Positions 33,674-42,609 of a stretch of DNA of 64,000 nt are shown here, piece after piece. The stretch is from Marinobacter salinexigens (GTDB taxonomy: Bacteria > Pseudomonadota > Gammaproteobacteria > Pseudomonadales > Oleiphilaceae): NCBI RefSeq assembly GCF_008370345.1, contig NZ_VTUU01000007.1:1-64000 (forward strand). The letters are read 5' to 3'. The notes under the pieces are model-generated. The model saw only the letters and a program-made list of their open reading frames with translations, was not told where the DNA came from and did not search any database. The first letter of the stretch is position 1. The number at the start of each line of letters is the position of its first letter. A program made the position numbers and the translations under genes.

Positions 33674-34977
33674 GCCCTGTTGAAATTGGTCTGTCCTGCA
33701 TTGGCCTGTTGCTGGTGCTTCTTGCGCTGAGAATACCTATTGGGGTGGCGCTGGGTCTTGCGGCATTCACCGGTATCTGGTGGCTGAGGGGGTCGTCTGC
33801 TGCCTTTTCACTGATGGGTGCTACCACCTTCCAGTTTATTGCGCACTGGTCATTAACTGCCATCCCGATGTTCATACTCATGGGGGCGATAGCCTTCCAT
33901 ACCGGCCTGACACGAACCCTCTATGACGCAGGGCGTGCATGGCTGGGTTTTCTGCCGGGCGGATTGGCGATTGCGACGAACGTGTCCAGCGCGGGTTTTG
34001 CTGCTGCCAGCGGTTCGAGTGTCGCTATGGCCGGTGCTATGTCCCGGCTTGCGGTGCCGGAAATGCTGCGTGCTAAATACGACCCGGGGTTGGCTACCGG
34101 GGTGGTTGCAGCGTCCGGAACCCTGGGGGCGTTTATTCCGCCCAGTATTCCTTTTGTTCTTTATGCTGTGTTTATGGAGGCTTCTGTCGGGCAGTTGTTG
34201 ATGGCGGGAATTATCCCAGGGTTACTGACCATGCTGGCCTATGCCGTCCTGATTGTTGTGCGCGTAAAAGTGAGCCCTGAACTGGCCCCCGCTTCGGGTG
34301 ATCGTTATGAAATGTCCGAAAAAGTGCGGTTGCTGATTCGGTCCTGGCCGCTGCCGGTCATCGTGGCCGGGGTTGTGGGCGGTTTGTACACGGGTATGGT
34401 CACGGCTACGGAAGCGGGGGCATTCGGTGCTTCGGTTGCGGTGATTGCAGCTGTTCTGCAGGGTGCATTCAGTTGGTCTGCGATGAAGGAGGCGGTTGCC
34501 GAAACCGTACGCAGCACAGCAGCGATATTTCTGATTGCAATAGGTGCGGTGTTGTTCAGCCGTATGCTGACACTCAGCCAGATACCGATGAATGTTGGCG
34601 GTTGGGTTGAAGGTTATGCGGTTTCGCTCTGGTTGTTCCTTCTCATTGTGACGGTGTTTTACATCGTGCTGGGTATGTTTCTCGACCCTATCGGTCTGAT
34701 GCTGGTGACCCTTCCGGTGCTGGCACCCTTCGTGATGGCTTTTGATGTGGATGTCATCTGGTTTGGGGTGTTGGTGGTCAAGTTCATCGAAATCGGGCTG
34801 CTGACACCACCCATCGGGCTGAATCTGTTTGTGGTTAGTGCCGGTGTAGGAAACCGTGTCCCGTTCGGCACAATCGTCAGAGGAACGGTTTGGTTCCTTG
34901 CTGCAGAGGCGGTGGTGCTGATTCTCCTTATGTCGTTCCCCGGTCTTTCCCTTTTCCTTCCCTCGTTGATGTACTAG
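33670..34977 (+). CDS. dctM: TRAP transporter large permease (DctM)
   Basis: 435 residues starting at a GTG that overlaps the dctQ stop. SSAGFAAASGSSVAMAGAMS, GTLGAFIPPSIPFVLYA and KFIEIGLLTPPIGLNLFVV are DctM signatures; about 12 membrane segments. It completes the system whose binding protein is encoded at 29755. Na+-coupled import of an organic acid is expected. Confidence 0.89.
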   Translation: MSPVEIGLSCIGLLLVLLALRIPIGVALGLAAFTGIWWLRGSSAAFSLMGATTFQFIAHWSLTAIPMFILMGAIAFHTGLTRTLYDAGRAWLGFLPGGLAIATNVSSAGFAAASGSSVAMAGAMSRLAVPEMLRAKYDPGLATGVVAASGTLGAFIPPSIPFVLYAVFMEASVGQLLMAGIIPGLLTMLAYAVLIVVRVKVSPELAPASGDRYEMSEKVRLLIRSWPLPVIVAGVVGGLYTGMVTATEAGAFGASVAVIAAVLQGAFSWSAMKEAVAETVRSTAAIFLIAIGAVLFSRMLTLSQIPMNVGGWVEGYAVSLWLFLLIVTVFYIVLGMFLDPIGLMLVTLPVLAPFVMAFDVDVIWFGVLVVKFIEIGLLTPPIGLNLFVVSAGVGNRVPFGTIVRGTVWFLAAEAVVLILLMSFPGLSLFLPSLMY

Positions 34978-35284
34978 CTGTTGTTTTGCCGGATACCTGT
35001 CACGCCGAAGGTGGGTGTTTCAGGTATCAGGTAATCTTTAAATTATGCTTTTTTGTTATGGGATTCAGGCCATAACGTGTTAGTTCGTCACGGTATAAAA
35101 ATGCGGTATGAACTCTATATAAAATTGGTTTATAGGAGGGGCAAACAATCGTTGACCACGGAATCATCCAGCGGTTAGCTTAGGGCGACATGCATAACCA
35201 TTTTTTATAGAAAGTTGTTGATGCTGTTTCTGATGAACTAGCTTCGGCCTTGCATGAAACAAAAACAAATACTGGAGAACTGCC
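34978..35284. other. 307-bp intergenic region without a gene
   Basis: Only an inverted repeat, GATACCTG (34992-34999) with CAGGTATC (35021-35028), stands out. It is followed by an AT-rich stretch with a T-run and may end the TRAP operon. The remainder presumably holds the promoter of the TAXI-TRAP operon; I see no convincing -35/-10 pair, operator or small ORF. Confidence 0.5.
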
Positions 35285-36436
35285 ATGCTCGATCGTACCT
35301 CGAACTTTGTACGTCCCCTTGCCGCAACGATCTGCTCCGCCGCCCTGGTTCTTGGAGCGACTGTCGCTCAGGCGGCTGAAACCACCTTGCCGGACACCAT
35401 GACCTGGTCTTCTTACGACGTAGGTTCTGCCGGTTATGCCGAAGCCTCTGCTATTGCAGACGCATTTGGTAAAAAATACGGAACACGCATCCGGATCCAG
35501 CCTTCAGGTTCTGCCATCGGCCGGCTTCAGCCGTTGCTGAGTGGTCGCGCAGATGTAGGCTTTCTGGCGACTGAAACCTTCTTCGCTGCGGAAGGTGTCT
35601 ACGATTTCTCCACACGTCAGTGGGGCCCTCAGGACCTTCGTGCCATTGCTGGTCGACCTTCATCCATCGGTATTTTTACCGCCCGTGATGCGAACATCAC
35701 CAGCCTGAAAGAGCTCAAGGGCAAGCGTTTTGCGTTCGTGGCCGGTAACCCGTCTATCAACGTGAAGTGTGGCGCCTTTCTGGCCTTCGCCGGCCTGACC
35801 GAGGACGACGTAGAAGCTGTTACCTTCCCGACCTACGCCAGTGCGATGAGCTCGCTTGCGCGGGGCGAAGCGGATGCCTCCTGCACCACGACAACACCGA
35901 GCCACGTGTATGAACTGGCGGAATCACCACGGGGTATTCGTTGGCTGAACATGGACCCGAATGATGCGGAAGGCTGGGCCAAGGTAAACGAACTGGCTCC
36001 GTTCTTTGCACCATACACGGAGACCATTGGAGCCGGTATCAGTGAAGAAAATCCAGTGAACATCATGGCCTACCGTTACCCGGTTCTGGCGGTTCGCGCA
36101 GATATGGACGCAGACACGGTTTACAACATGCTGAAAGCCGTGGATGAAACCTATCCGATGTACAAGGACGCCACGGCGGCTATGCCGCGTTGGGATATCA
36201 ACAAATCTGGTGTTCCTGCGATTGATGTTCCGTTTCACGAAGGTGCGATCCGATACCTGAAAGAGAAAGGTATCTGGAACGATGAATACCAGGCCTGGAA
36301 TGATGCTCGCACAGCGCGTCTGAATGCCTTGCTGGAAGCCTGGCCGAAGGCGGTTGCCGAAGGCAAAGGTAAGAGCGATGAAGAGTTCGCCGATATCTGG
36401 GAGAAATATCGGAAGCAAGCACTCAGCTCACTCTGA
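35285..36436 (+). CDS. TAXI-family TRAP solute receptor
   Basis: 383 residues with a signal peptide (about 1-34, ending ATVAQAA). YGTRIRIQPSGSAIGRLQPLLSGRADVGFLA is not repeated in full here, but its core (IQPSGSAIGR, RADVGFLA) and KELKGKRFAFV are TAXI hallmarks. TAXI receptors are unrelated in detail to DctP and pair with fused permeases, which matches the next gene. Known TAXI ligands include glutamate and 2-oxoglutarate-like compounds; the ligand here is unknown. GGAGAACTGCC precedes the ATG. Confidence 0.88.
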   Translation: MLDRTSNFVRPLAATICSAALVLGATVAQAAETTLPDTMTWSSYDVGSAGYAEASAIADAFGKKYGTRIRIQPSGSAIGRLQPLLSGRADVGFLATETFFAAEGVYDFSTRQWGPQDLRAIAGRPSSIGIFTARDANITSLKELKGKRFAFVAGNPSINVKCGAFLAFAGLTEDDVEAVTFPTYASAMSSLARGEADASCTTTTPSHVYELAESPRGIRWLNMDPNDAEGWAKVNELAPFFAPYTETIGAGISEENPVNIMAYRYPVLAVRADMDADTVYNMLKAVDETYPMYKDATAAMPRWDINKSGVPAIDVPFHEGAIRYLKEKGIWNDEYQAWNDARTARLNALLEAWPKAVAEGKGKSDEEFADIWEKYRKQALSSL

Positions 36437-36440
36437 GTGC

Positions 36441-36457
36441 CCGGCAGGAATTGCCGG
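36441..36457. repeat. Hairpin between TAXI receptor and permease genes
   Basis: CCGGCA (36441-36446) and TGCCGG (36452-36457), 6-bp arms with a 5-nt loop, directly after the receptor stop. It repeats the placement of hairpins after binding-protein genes seen at 18182 and 19355. Confidence 0.4.
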
Positions 36458-36529
36458 TTCTGATCAAGGGCAGCGGGTGCGTTATGCGCTCGCTGTCTTC
36501 CTGACTTCTATTCCGGAGCGGTTCGCAAC

Positions 36530-38482
36530 ATGACTTCTTCTCAGGGCGTTGATGCCCAAACCAATACTCCTGAAACTCAAGCCCCGAAAAAGGGGCGCCT
36601 TCACGGGGTCGGCTATTGGACAGCTCTCGCCCTTGGTGGATTGGGATTGCTGATGGCAATCAATCAGACCTTCCACCTGAAATTGCTCGGATTTGAGCCG
36701 TTGGGGAACTCCTATCTCTATTATCTGATCGGGATTTTCCTGGCTGCTGCTTTCCTGTGCTTCCCGGCATGGTCCGGCGCGCGGGATCGTATCTCGTGGT
36801 ATGACTGGGTACTGGCGGTGTTGGCGCTGGTGTCCTGTGGCTATCTTGGTTACCACGGTCTGACCATGATCAACATGGGCTGGGAATACATGGCGCCCAC
36901 CGAGGCGACAGTGTTCTCCGGCATCCTGCTGGTTCTGGTGCTTGAAGGCGTGCGCCGTTGTGGCGGCTGGCCGCTGTTGTTTGTGTCCCTGTTCTTCGGA
37001 ACCTATCCCCTTTATGCCGACAGCATGCCTGGCTTCCTCTGGGGCAATGAGTATGAACTGCCTGAGTTGCTTCGCGCCCATGTGATCGGGGTGGAGAGTG
37101 TCATTGGTATTCCGATGCAGGTGGTCGCGCAACTGGTGATCGGCTTCGTTGTGTTCGGCGCAGCTCTGACCATTACCGGGGGTGGTGATTTCTTTATGAA
37201 GTTTGCGACTGCGTTGATGGGGAGGAGCCGTGGTGGGCCAGCAAAGGTGTCGGTGCTGTCCAGCGGTATCCTCGGCAGTCTGTCCGGTAGCGTGATTTCC
37301 AATATTCTGACCACCGGCCCGATCACTATCCCAACCATGAAGAAGACCGGTTATCCGGCTCACTATGCGGGAGCCGTGGAAGCGTGTGCCTCAACCGGTG
37401 GCACCCTGATGCCTCCTGTGATGGGCGCAGTGGCATTCATTATGGCGTCATTCCTGGGTGTTGCTTATGCGGAAATCATGATTGCCGCGTTTTTACCGGC
37501 CCTGCTTTTCTATCTCGCGTTGTTGTTCCAGGTGGATAACTATGCCGCTCGTCGAGGGCTCGAAGGTCTGCCTGAGTCTGAGATTCCATCGCTGAAGGAA
37601 ACGCTGAAAGAAGGTTGGCCGTATCTGCTTTCGCTGGCGATGCTGATCTACATGCTGCTGGTCATGCGAATTGAGGCATACGCTCCCTACTACGCGTCCC
37701 TGGTCTTGCTTGTTGTTGCACTGTTCAAACGTGATTACCGTATGAACCTGACCCGTGCGAAAGCATTCATAATGGATCTGACGACTAATGTCTCCAACCT
37801 GGTGGCGATCCTTGCGGGTATCGGCCTGGTTGTCGGCGGTTTGTCGTACACCGGCGTGGCCGGTGCCTTCTCAAGAGAACTGTTGTTATACGCCGACGGC
37901 AGCATCCCGTTGATGCTGATTGCCGGAGCGGTCACCAGCTTTGTTCTGGGCATGGGGATGACGGTCAGCGCCTGCTACATCTTCCTGTCCATCCTGCTGG
38001 CTCCGGCTCTGGTAAATGCGGGCCTGAACCCGCTGGCGAGTCATCTGTTCATTCTGTATTGGGGCATGCTGTCGTACATCACGCCACCCGTCTCTCTGGC
38101 AGCGATCACCGCTGCGGGCGTTGCTGGCTCAAATGCCACCAAGACAGGTGTTTACGCCATGCGTCTCGGCGGCATTCTGTTCATCCTGCCGTTCCTGTTT
38201 GTGCTGAATCCGTCATTGATTCTACAAGGTGATATCGAGCGAATCCTGATGTCTGCAATCACCGCGATCGCGGCGATCTGGCTGATTGCTTCGGCAATGG
38301 AAGGGTATCTCTATCGTGTTGGCATCATCGGCTGGCCGTTGCGAGTGCTTGCACTCATTGCGGGCGGGCTGCTGATCTATCCGGATGCAATCTCGGAGAT
38401 GCTCGGAGTAGGCGTGATTGTTGCGATCTATGCCGGCAAGAAGCTGTTTGGCTCTGCCACGCTTCCTGCCCGTAACCACTGA
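36530..38482 (+). CDS. TRAP transporter fused permease (DctQM, TAXI type)
   Basis: 650 residues. The N-terminal part (about 20-190) is a DctQ-like four-helix unit and the remainder a DctM-like 12-helix unit (GILGSLSGSVISNILTTG, EACASTGGTLMPPVMGA, YITPPVSLAAITAA). This 4TM/12TM fusion is normal for TAXI systems. It works with the receptor encoded just upstream. A CoA-transferase pair follows, suggesting that the imported acid is activated to a CoA ester. Upstream GGAG is about 12 nt from the ATG, a weak site. Confidence 0.9.
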   Translation: MTSSQGVDAQTNTPETQAPKKGRLHGVGYWTALALGGLGLLMAINQTFHLKLLGFEPLGNSYLYYLIGIFLAAAFLCFPAWSGARDRISWYDWVLAVLALVSCGYLGYHGLTMINMGWEYMAPTEATVFSGILLVLVLEGVRRCGGWPLLFVSLFFGTYPLYADSMPGFLWGNEYELPELLRAHVIGVESVIGIPMQVVAQLVIGFVVFGAALTITGGGDFFMKFATALMGRSRGGPAKVSVLSSGILGSLSGSVISNILTTGPITIPTMKKTGYPAHYAGAVEACASTGGTLMPPVMGAVAFIMASFLGVAYAEIMIAAFLPALLFYLALLFQVDNYAARRGLEGLPESEIPSLKETLKEGWPYLLSLAMLIYMLLVMRIEAYAPYYASLVLLVVALFKRDYRMNLTRAKAFIMDLTTNVSNLVAILAGIGLVVGGLSYTGVAGAFSRELLLYADGSIPLMLIAGAVTSFVLGMGMTVSACYIFLSILLAPALVNAGLNPLASHLFILYWGMLSYITPPVSLAAITAAGVAGSNATKTGVYAMRLGGILFILPFLFVLNPSLILQGDIERILMSAITAIAAIWLIASAMEGYLYRVGIIGWPLRVLALIAGGLLIYPDAISEMLGVGVIVAIYAGKKLFGSATLPARNH

Positions 38483-38519
38483 ATGACCGGATTTGGCCGG
38501 ATTTGGAAAGGTAAGAAAG

Positions 38520-39200
38520 ATGATTGATAAACGAGTCGCAACGTATCGGGAAGCGATCGCTGATATCCCGGACGGGGCCGATGTGATGATTGGCGGATTC
38601 GGCAGCTCAGGTATTCCGCTTGAGTTAATCGAGGCGCTCAGGCAGCACGGTGCCAAAGACCTGGCCATTATTTCCAACAACGCGGGTGTGGCGGAGGAAG
38701 GTATTGCCAGCCTGCTACGGGATGGACTGGTCCGGAAAATTGTCTGCTCTTTTCCGCGTTCTGCTGGTTCTGTCTGGTTTGAAAAACGGTTTGAAGAGGG
38801 CAGTGTCGAGCTGGAGCTGGTGCCTCAGGGCACCCTCAGCGAGCGTATCCGGATTGCCGGCGCGGGAATTGGCGGCTTTCTGACCCCAACCGGCTACGGT
38901 ACCCGGCTGGCTGAGGGTAAAGAGACCAAGGTTATTGACGGCAAGGGCTATGTCCTGGAAATGCCCCTGAAAGCTGACTTCGCGCTGATCAAGGCCGAAA
39001 CCGCCGACATTTGGGGCAACCTGATCTATAACACCGCCGGACGTAACTTCAATCCGATGATGGCCATGGCCGCGGCAGTCACCATTGCCGAAGTCGATCA
39101 GATCCTGCCGCTGGGTGAGCTGGATCCGGAAAAGGTTATTACCCCGAGTATCTTTGTTGATCGGGTCGTGTCAGAGGAGAAGAAACATGTTACGGCTTAG
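38520..39200 (+). CDS. 3-oxoacid CoA-transferase subunit A (family I)
   Basis: 226 residues from ATG 38520 (GGAAAGGTAAGAAAG upstream). GADVMIGGFGSSGIPLELIEAL and ELVPQGTLSERIRIAGAGIGG identify the alpha subunit of family I CoA transferases (ScoA/AtoD/PcaI). With subunit B it moves CoA from succinyl-CoA or acetyl-CoA to a 3-oxoacid or related acid. 3-Oxoadipate CoA-transferase is one option; the substrate cannot be fixed from sequence. It overlaps subunit B by 14 nt. Confidence 0.88.
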   Translation: MIDKRVATYREAIADIPDGADVMIGGFGSSGIPLELIEALRQHGAKDLAIISNNAGVAEEGIASLLRDGLVRKIVCSFPRSAGSVWFEKRFEEGSVELELVPQGTLSERIRIAGAGIGGFLTPTGYGTRLAEGKETKVIDGKGYVLEMPLKADFALIKAETADIWGNLIYNTAGRNFNPMMAMAAAVTIAEVDQILPLGELDPEKVITPSIFVDRVVSEEKKHVTA

Positions 39201-39834
39201 TTCTGAAGAGATGGCTCGCCGGGCCGCGCAGGATATTCCGGACGGATCCTATGTGAATCTGGGTATTGGGATGCCGACCAAGGTGGCCAACTATGTGTCT
39301 GACGACAAGCAGGTTATCTATCACAGTGAAAATGGCATCCTCGGCGTTGGCCCGTCACCGTTGCCCGGAGAGGAAAACCCGAACCTGATCAATGCCGGAA
39401 AGCAGTACGTTACCCTGCTGCCCGGAGGTTGCTATTTCGATAACGCAGAGTCGTTTGCGATGATGCGTGGTGGCCACCTGGATATTTCCGTGCTGGGTGC
39501 CTTTCAGGTGGCTGAGAATGGCGATTTGGCGAATTGGGCAACCAATGACGACAAGTTTCCGCCTGCTGTAGGTGGCGCCATGGATCTTGCCGTTGGCGCG
39601 CGAAAGCTGTTTGTGATCATGAATCACACGACCCGTGAGGGCGAACCGAAAATCCTTGAGAAGTGTACCTACCCGCTGACGGGTATGGGGGTGGTGAGCC
39701 GGATTTTCACGGATATTGCTGTCATTGATGTCACACCGGAAGGGCTACGTGTTGTTGAGCTCTTTGGTGATAACACTCTGGAAGAGGTCCAGGCGCTTAC
39801 CGGCGCCCGCCTGCTGCCGCCTCTTACCTCATAA
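39187..39834 (+). CDS. 3-oxoacid CoA-transferase subunit B (family I)
   Basis: 215 residues from ATG 39187 (AGAGGAGAAGAAAC upstream), inside the end of subunit A. VNLGIGMPTKVANYV and the active-site segment SENGILGVGPSP carry the glutamate that forms the CoA thioester. It pairs with subunit A. The gene follows the TAXI-TRAP system, linking uptake to CoA activation. Confidence 0.89.
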   Translation: MLRLSSEEMARRAAQDIPDGSYVNLGIGMPTKVANYVSDDKQVIYHSENGILGVGPSPLPGEENPNLINAGKQYVTLLPGGCYFDNAESFAMMRGGHLDISVLGAFQVAENGDLANWATNDDKFPPAVGGAMDLAVGARKLFVIMNHTTREGEPKILEKCTYPLTGMGVVSRIFTDIAVIDVTPEGLRVVELFGDNTLEEVQALTGARLLPPLTS

Positions 39835-39844
39835 CTGTGCATTG

Positions 39845-39881
39845 CCTCCTCCGACCTGCTTGGTGAGGTTTCCGGGGGAGG
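39845..39881. repeat. Hairpin between CoA-transferase and permease genes
   Basis: CCTCCTCCG (39845-39853) pairs with CGGGGGAGG (39873-39881), including one T-G wobble, and encloses an ACCT/AGGT stem. No U-run follows. It could lower expression of the permease relative to the CoA transferase. Confidence 0.5.
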
Positions 39882-39909
39882 TACGTCATGATGATAAGGA
39901 AGCCTCCCC

Positions 39910-41226
39910 TTGAAACCGGATAGTTTCTCGTTGCTCCGTTCTGTGCTTGCCTATGCCGGCCTGCTGGTTGGCGTTTCGGTCTTTCTGCCCGGTCATACCT
40001 ACCTGGCGGTATTGCTGATGATTTCTGCCATCGTGCTTGGGTGGGGAAATCTGAGAATGGTAGGCAGGGTTATCGTTCTGCTCATTGTCGTGCTTGCAGG
40101 CGTAGCGCTGGCTTTGGAGCCTAAAGCTGTTGAACAGGCAGCTTCAAACATGACGAGAATCGGCTCTCTGATCATCACCGTTATGTTGTTGTCTGCAGTC
40201 CTGAGTCAGTCGGATGACCTCAAGGTGATTTCGCGAAGCCTGTTCGGTGGCAGGGCAGTCTTCCGCTATTTCGGAATGACATCCGGCACGGCGTTGTTAT
40301 CTGTGCCTCTGAATTTCGGGGCTGTTGGCGTAATCGCCACCATGATAGGTCTGCAGGTCAAAGAGCAGGGCGATTCGGCGTCGGCCCGCAACGCTGCCCG
40401 GGCAGTCGTTCGGGGCTTTGGTGCTTCGCCAATGGCATCCCCCCTCTCTATTGCGATCGTGATGACTGTCACGCTTGTCCCCGGGTTGTCGAGCTGGAAG
40501 CTCATAGCGCTTGGCCTCCCGTTCGCCATTCTCTACCTGTTGGGTGGTCTGCTGGCTCGGGAAGATGAGCCAGTGAGGGAACTGGCAGATGCCACTAATG
40601 AATCTGCACTGTTTCCGTGGCTCAGGTTTATCGGAATCATTGGTTCGATCTGTGTTGGTGCATTTCTCCTGAACTCGCAGGGCAGTTTGCCATACTCCCA
40701 GTCGGTGACCTTCAGTTGTCTCGCAGCGGTTGCTATCGGATTGCTCTATCGTCGTGTAAAGGACGGACGGGTCGCACTACCCTCGCTGTCGATGATCAAT
40801 AATGAATTGGCCATCATGGGAGGCTCGGCGTTTCTGGGTGGCATTATCGGTACCTTTGCCCTTGGCTGGTTGGGCATGGATTTCAGCCTGCCGTCATGGG
40901 CCTACCCTATGGTTGCTATGGCGGTTCCCTGGCTTTTCTTCATCGGTGGTAGTGTGGGGGTGAATCCGATCATTTCCGGAACCCTCTCAGGGAGCATACT
41001 CGGCCCTATCTGGCCATCGTATGGACTGCTTGGCCTGGGTTTGGGCATCATTGTTGGCTGGGGTGTGACCATCGCCGGAACCCCGTACTCGGCTAACTCC
41101 CTTTTGCTTGAGCGGTGCACTGGGTACAAAGCCCACACAGCTTCCTATGAATGGAGTCTGAAGTTCTCGATGGTTGCTCTGGGGGCTGCCAGCGTAGTGT
41201 GTGCGGTGTTTACGTTGCCGTTTTAG
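39910..41226 (+). CDS. Polytopic permease, paralogue of the one at 26586
   Basis: 438 residues with about 11-12 membrane segments, starting at a TTG with AAGGAAG about 9 nt upstream; no in-frame ATG gives a full first helix. I do not recognise the family. Motifs NFGAVGVIA (135-143), VRGFGASPMASP (167-178), SVGVNPIISGTL and IAGTPYSANSL mirror the permease at 26586. It lies last after the TAXI-TRAP and CoA-transferase genes, so it may export or exchange an organic acid related to that pathway. Function is not assigned. Confidence 0.75.
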   Translation: MKPDSFSLLRSVLAYAGLLVGVSVFLPGHTYLAVLLMISAIVLGWGNLRMVGRVIVLLIVVLAGVALALEPKAVEQAASNMTRIGSLIITVMLLSAVLSQSDDLKVISRSLFGGRAVFRYFGMTSGTALLSVPLNFGAVGVIATMIGLQVKEQGDSASARNAARAVVRGFGASPMASPLSIAIVMTVTLVPGLSSWKLIALGLPFAILYLLGGLLAREDEPVRELADATNESALFPWLRFIGIIGSICVGAFLLNSQGSLPYSQSVTFSCLAAVAIGLLYRRVKDGRVALPSLSMINNELAIMGGSAFLGGIIGTFALGWLGMDFSLPSWAYPMVAMAVPWLFFIGGSVGVNPIISGTLSGSILGPIWPSYGLLGLGLGIIVGWGVTIAGTPYSANSLLLERCTGYKAHTASYEWSLKFSMVALGAASVVCAVFTLPF

Positions 41227-41244
41227 ACAAACTTTTCATAGTCG

Positions 41245-41272
41245 TAAAAAAGGCGGAACCTCAGGTTCCGCC
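41245..41272 (-). terminator. Rho-independent terminator of the minus-strand dctP gene
   Basis: GGCGGAACC (41252-41260), loop TCA, GGTTCCGCC (41264-41272). On the minus strand the stem is followed by a T-run (A's at 41245-41251 on the plus strand). It lies 22 bp past the binding-protein stop codon. Confidence 0.85.
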
Positions 41273-41294
41273 TGTGTTAGAGGAAATGGCTCGA

Positions 41295-42452
41295 TTAATT
41301 GCCGTACTTGGTCGGGTCAAGCTTCGAGTAAACTTCATTCCAGTAAAGTTCTGACAGTTGGTCGGCTGTTTCGATATCGCCTACCAGCCCATTCCACTTC
41401 TCAATAAGCTTCGCCATGGTGTCAGACAGTTCCTGAGTCTTTGCCCCATCAATGTTGTATTCGTTGGCATAGAATTCAGGAACAAATTTCAGATCTTCTT
41501 CGATGAATTCTTTTGATGCCTTCAGCAGGCTTGGGTCTGCCGTCATGATGTTGATGTTTTTGGCGGCTGCCTTTTTCATGTCACTGAAAGCCTGCTTCTG
41601 GTACAGGAATGTCACGTAGGCCGACATCACCGAACCTGCTTTCAAAAGGGCTGTTTTCTCTTCGTCGTCAAAACGATTCCACGTGTCTTTGTTCATTGTT
41701 GCGGCACCACCGGCCGCGTACAGACCGCCAGGAACATCGGTCGTAATGTTCTTAACAACGTCGACGAGGTTGAAGTTTGTCAGTTCCGTGGGTGACAGGA
41801 AGGTACAGTCCACAACGCCTTGTTCGAGAGCTTCATAAATTTCTGTGATGGGCAGGGCAACGGGAGAGGCCTCGAAATGTTTGGCCCATCGTGCCCAGGG
41901 AGCACCGGAGATCCTCAGGCGTTTACCCTTTACGTCTTCGAGGGTTTTTACCGGCTCGTTACAGAACATCACGTACGCAGGTGTGGATACGACGGCGGTA
42001 TACACCTGGTTGTTTTTGGAGAATTCACCCTGGCACTCCGGGCAATTCAGCATAATGTACTCGAGCATCGCTCCTGAGTAGGCATAACCCTCTTTACCTG
42101 GGATGTCGCTTTTCAATGCGGTTTGCATTGACATGTCAGCGCCGAGGTTAGAGTAAGGGTAGTCAGACGGAGAGTAAGCTGTTAACAGGTAACCAAGATC
42201 TGCCATACCCTGACTAATTCCGGAATTCATTTCGCTGTGGTTCAGTAGCGACAACTCATAAAGTTTTACAGAGTGTTCGTTGTTCGTGTTCTGCTTTACA
42301 GCTTTCGCATATTCTTTGGCGGCTTCAATAGGCGCACCTGAAGGAAAACCGACCGCATAGCGAAGTGTGTCTGCCTGAAGGCTGGTGCTGGCCATAGTGC
42401 CAGCAAGTATGGCGCCAAATATTGATTTATATAATTTTGTTCTGGAAGGCAT
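41295..42452 (-). CDS. dctP: TRAP transporter periplasmic binding protein (DctP family)
   Basis: 385 residues, signal peptide about 1-27 (ending SLQA). Cys137-Pro-x-Cys140 and Cys164 have the same spacing as in the receptor encoded at 29755, so the two belong to one subfamily. GKRLRISGAPWARW and ALEQGVVDC are typical DctP motifs. The permease genes for it are probably those at 45221-47045. It is transcribed alone, divergent from an alcohol dehydrogenase gene and sharing a palindrome with it. Ligand possibly a hydroxy acid; inference from neighbours. Confidence 0.87.
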   Translation of the reverse strand: MPSRTKLYKSIFGAILAGTMASTSLQADTLRYAVGFPSGAPIEAAKEYAKAVKQNTNNEHSVKLYELSLLNHSEMNSGISQGMADLGYLLTAYSPSDYPYSNLGADMSMQTALKSDIPGKEGYAYSGAMLEYIMLNCPECQGEFSKNNQVYTAVVSTPAYVMFCNEPVKTLEDVKGKRLRISGAPWARWAKHFEASPVALPITEIYEALEQGVVDCTFLSPTELTNFNLVDVVKNITTDVPGGLYAAGGAATMNKDTWNRFDDEEKTALLKAGSVMSAYVTFLYQKQAFSDMKKAAAKNINIMTADPSLLKASKEFIEEDLKFVPEFYANEYNIDGAKTQELSDTMAKLIEKWNGLVGDIETADQLSELYWNEVYSKLDPTKYGN

Positions 42453-42537
42453 ATAAATATCCTATTGTTTGTTTTTGTGGTCTTTTAAATGTTAATTAAT
42501 TATGTTGCGCGGGTTTAGTATATTAAGTAGCCTTTAA

Positions 42538-42557
42538 ATATCAAAGTCATTTGATAT
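42538..42557. promoter_or_regulatory. Perfect palindrome in dctP/alcohol dehydrogenase divergent promoter
   Basis: ATATCAAA (42538-42545), 4-nt spacer, TTTGATAT (42550-42557). The gap (42453-42609) is strongly AT-rich. Placement between divergent genes of one apparent pathway makes it a good operator candidate. The regulator is not identified; no regulator gene lies between 35 and 55 kb. Confidence 0.6.
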
Positions 42558-42609
42558 ATATAATTTTTTTCTCGTATTTATAAAATAATTCAAACAATCA
42601 GGAGATTTT

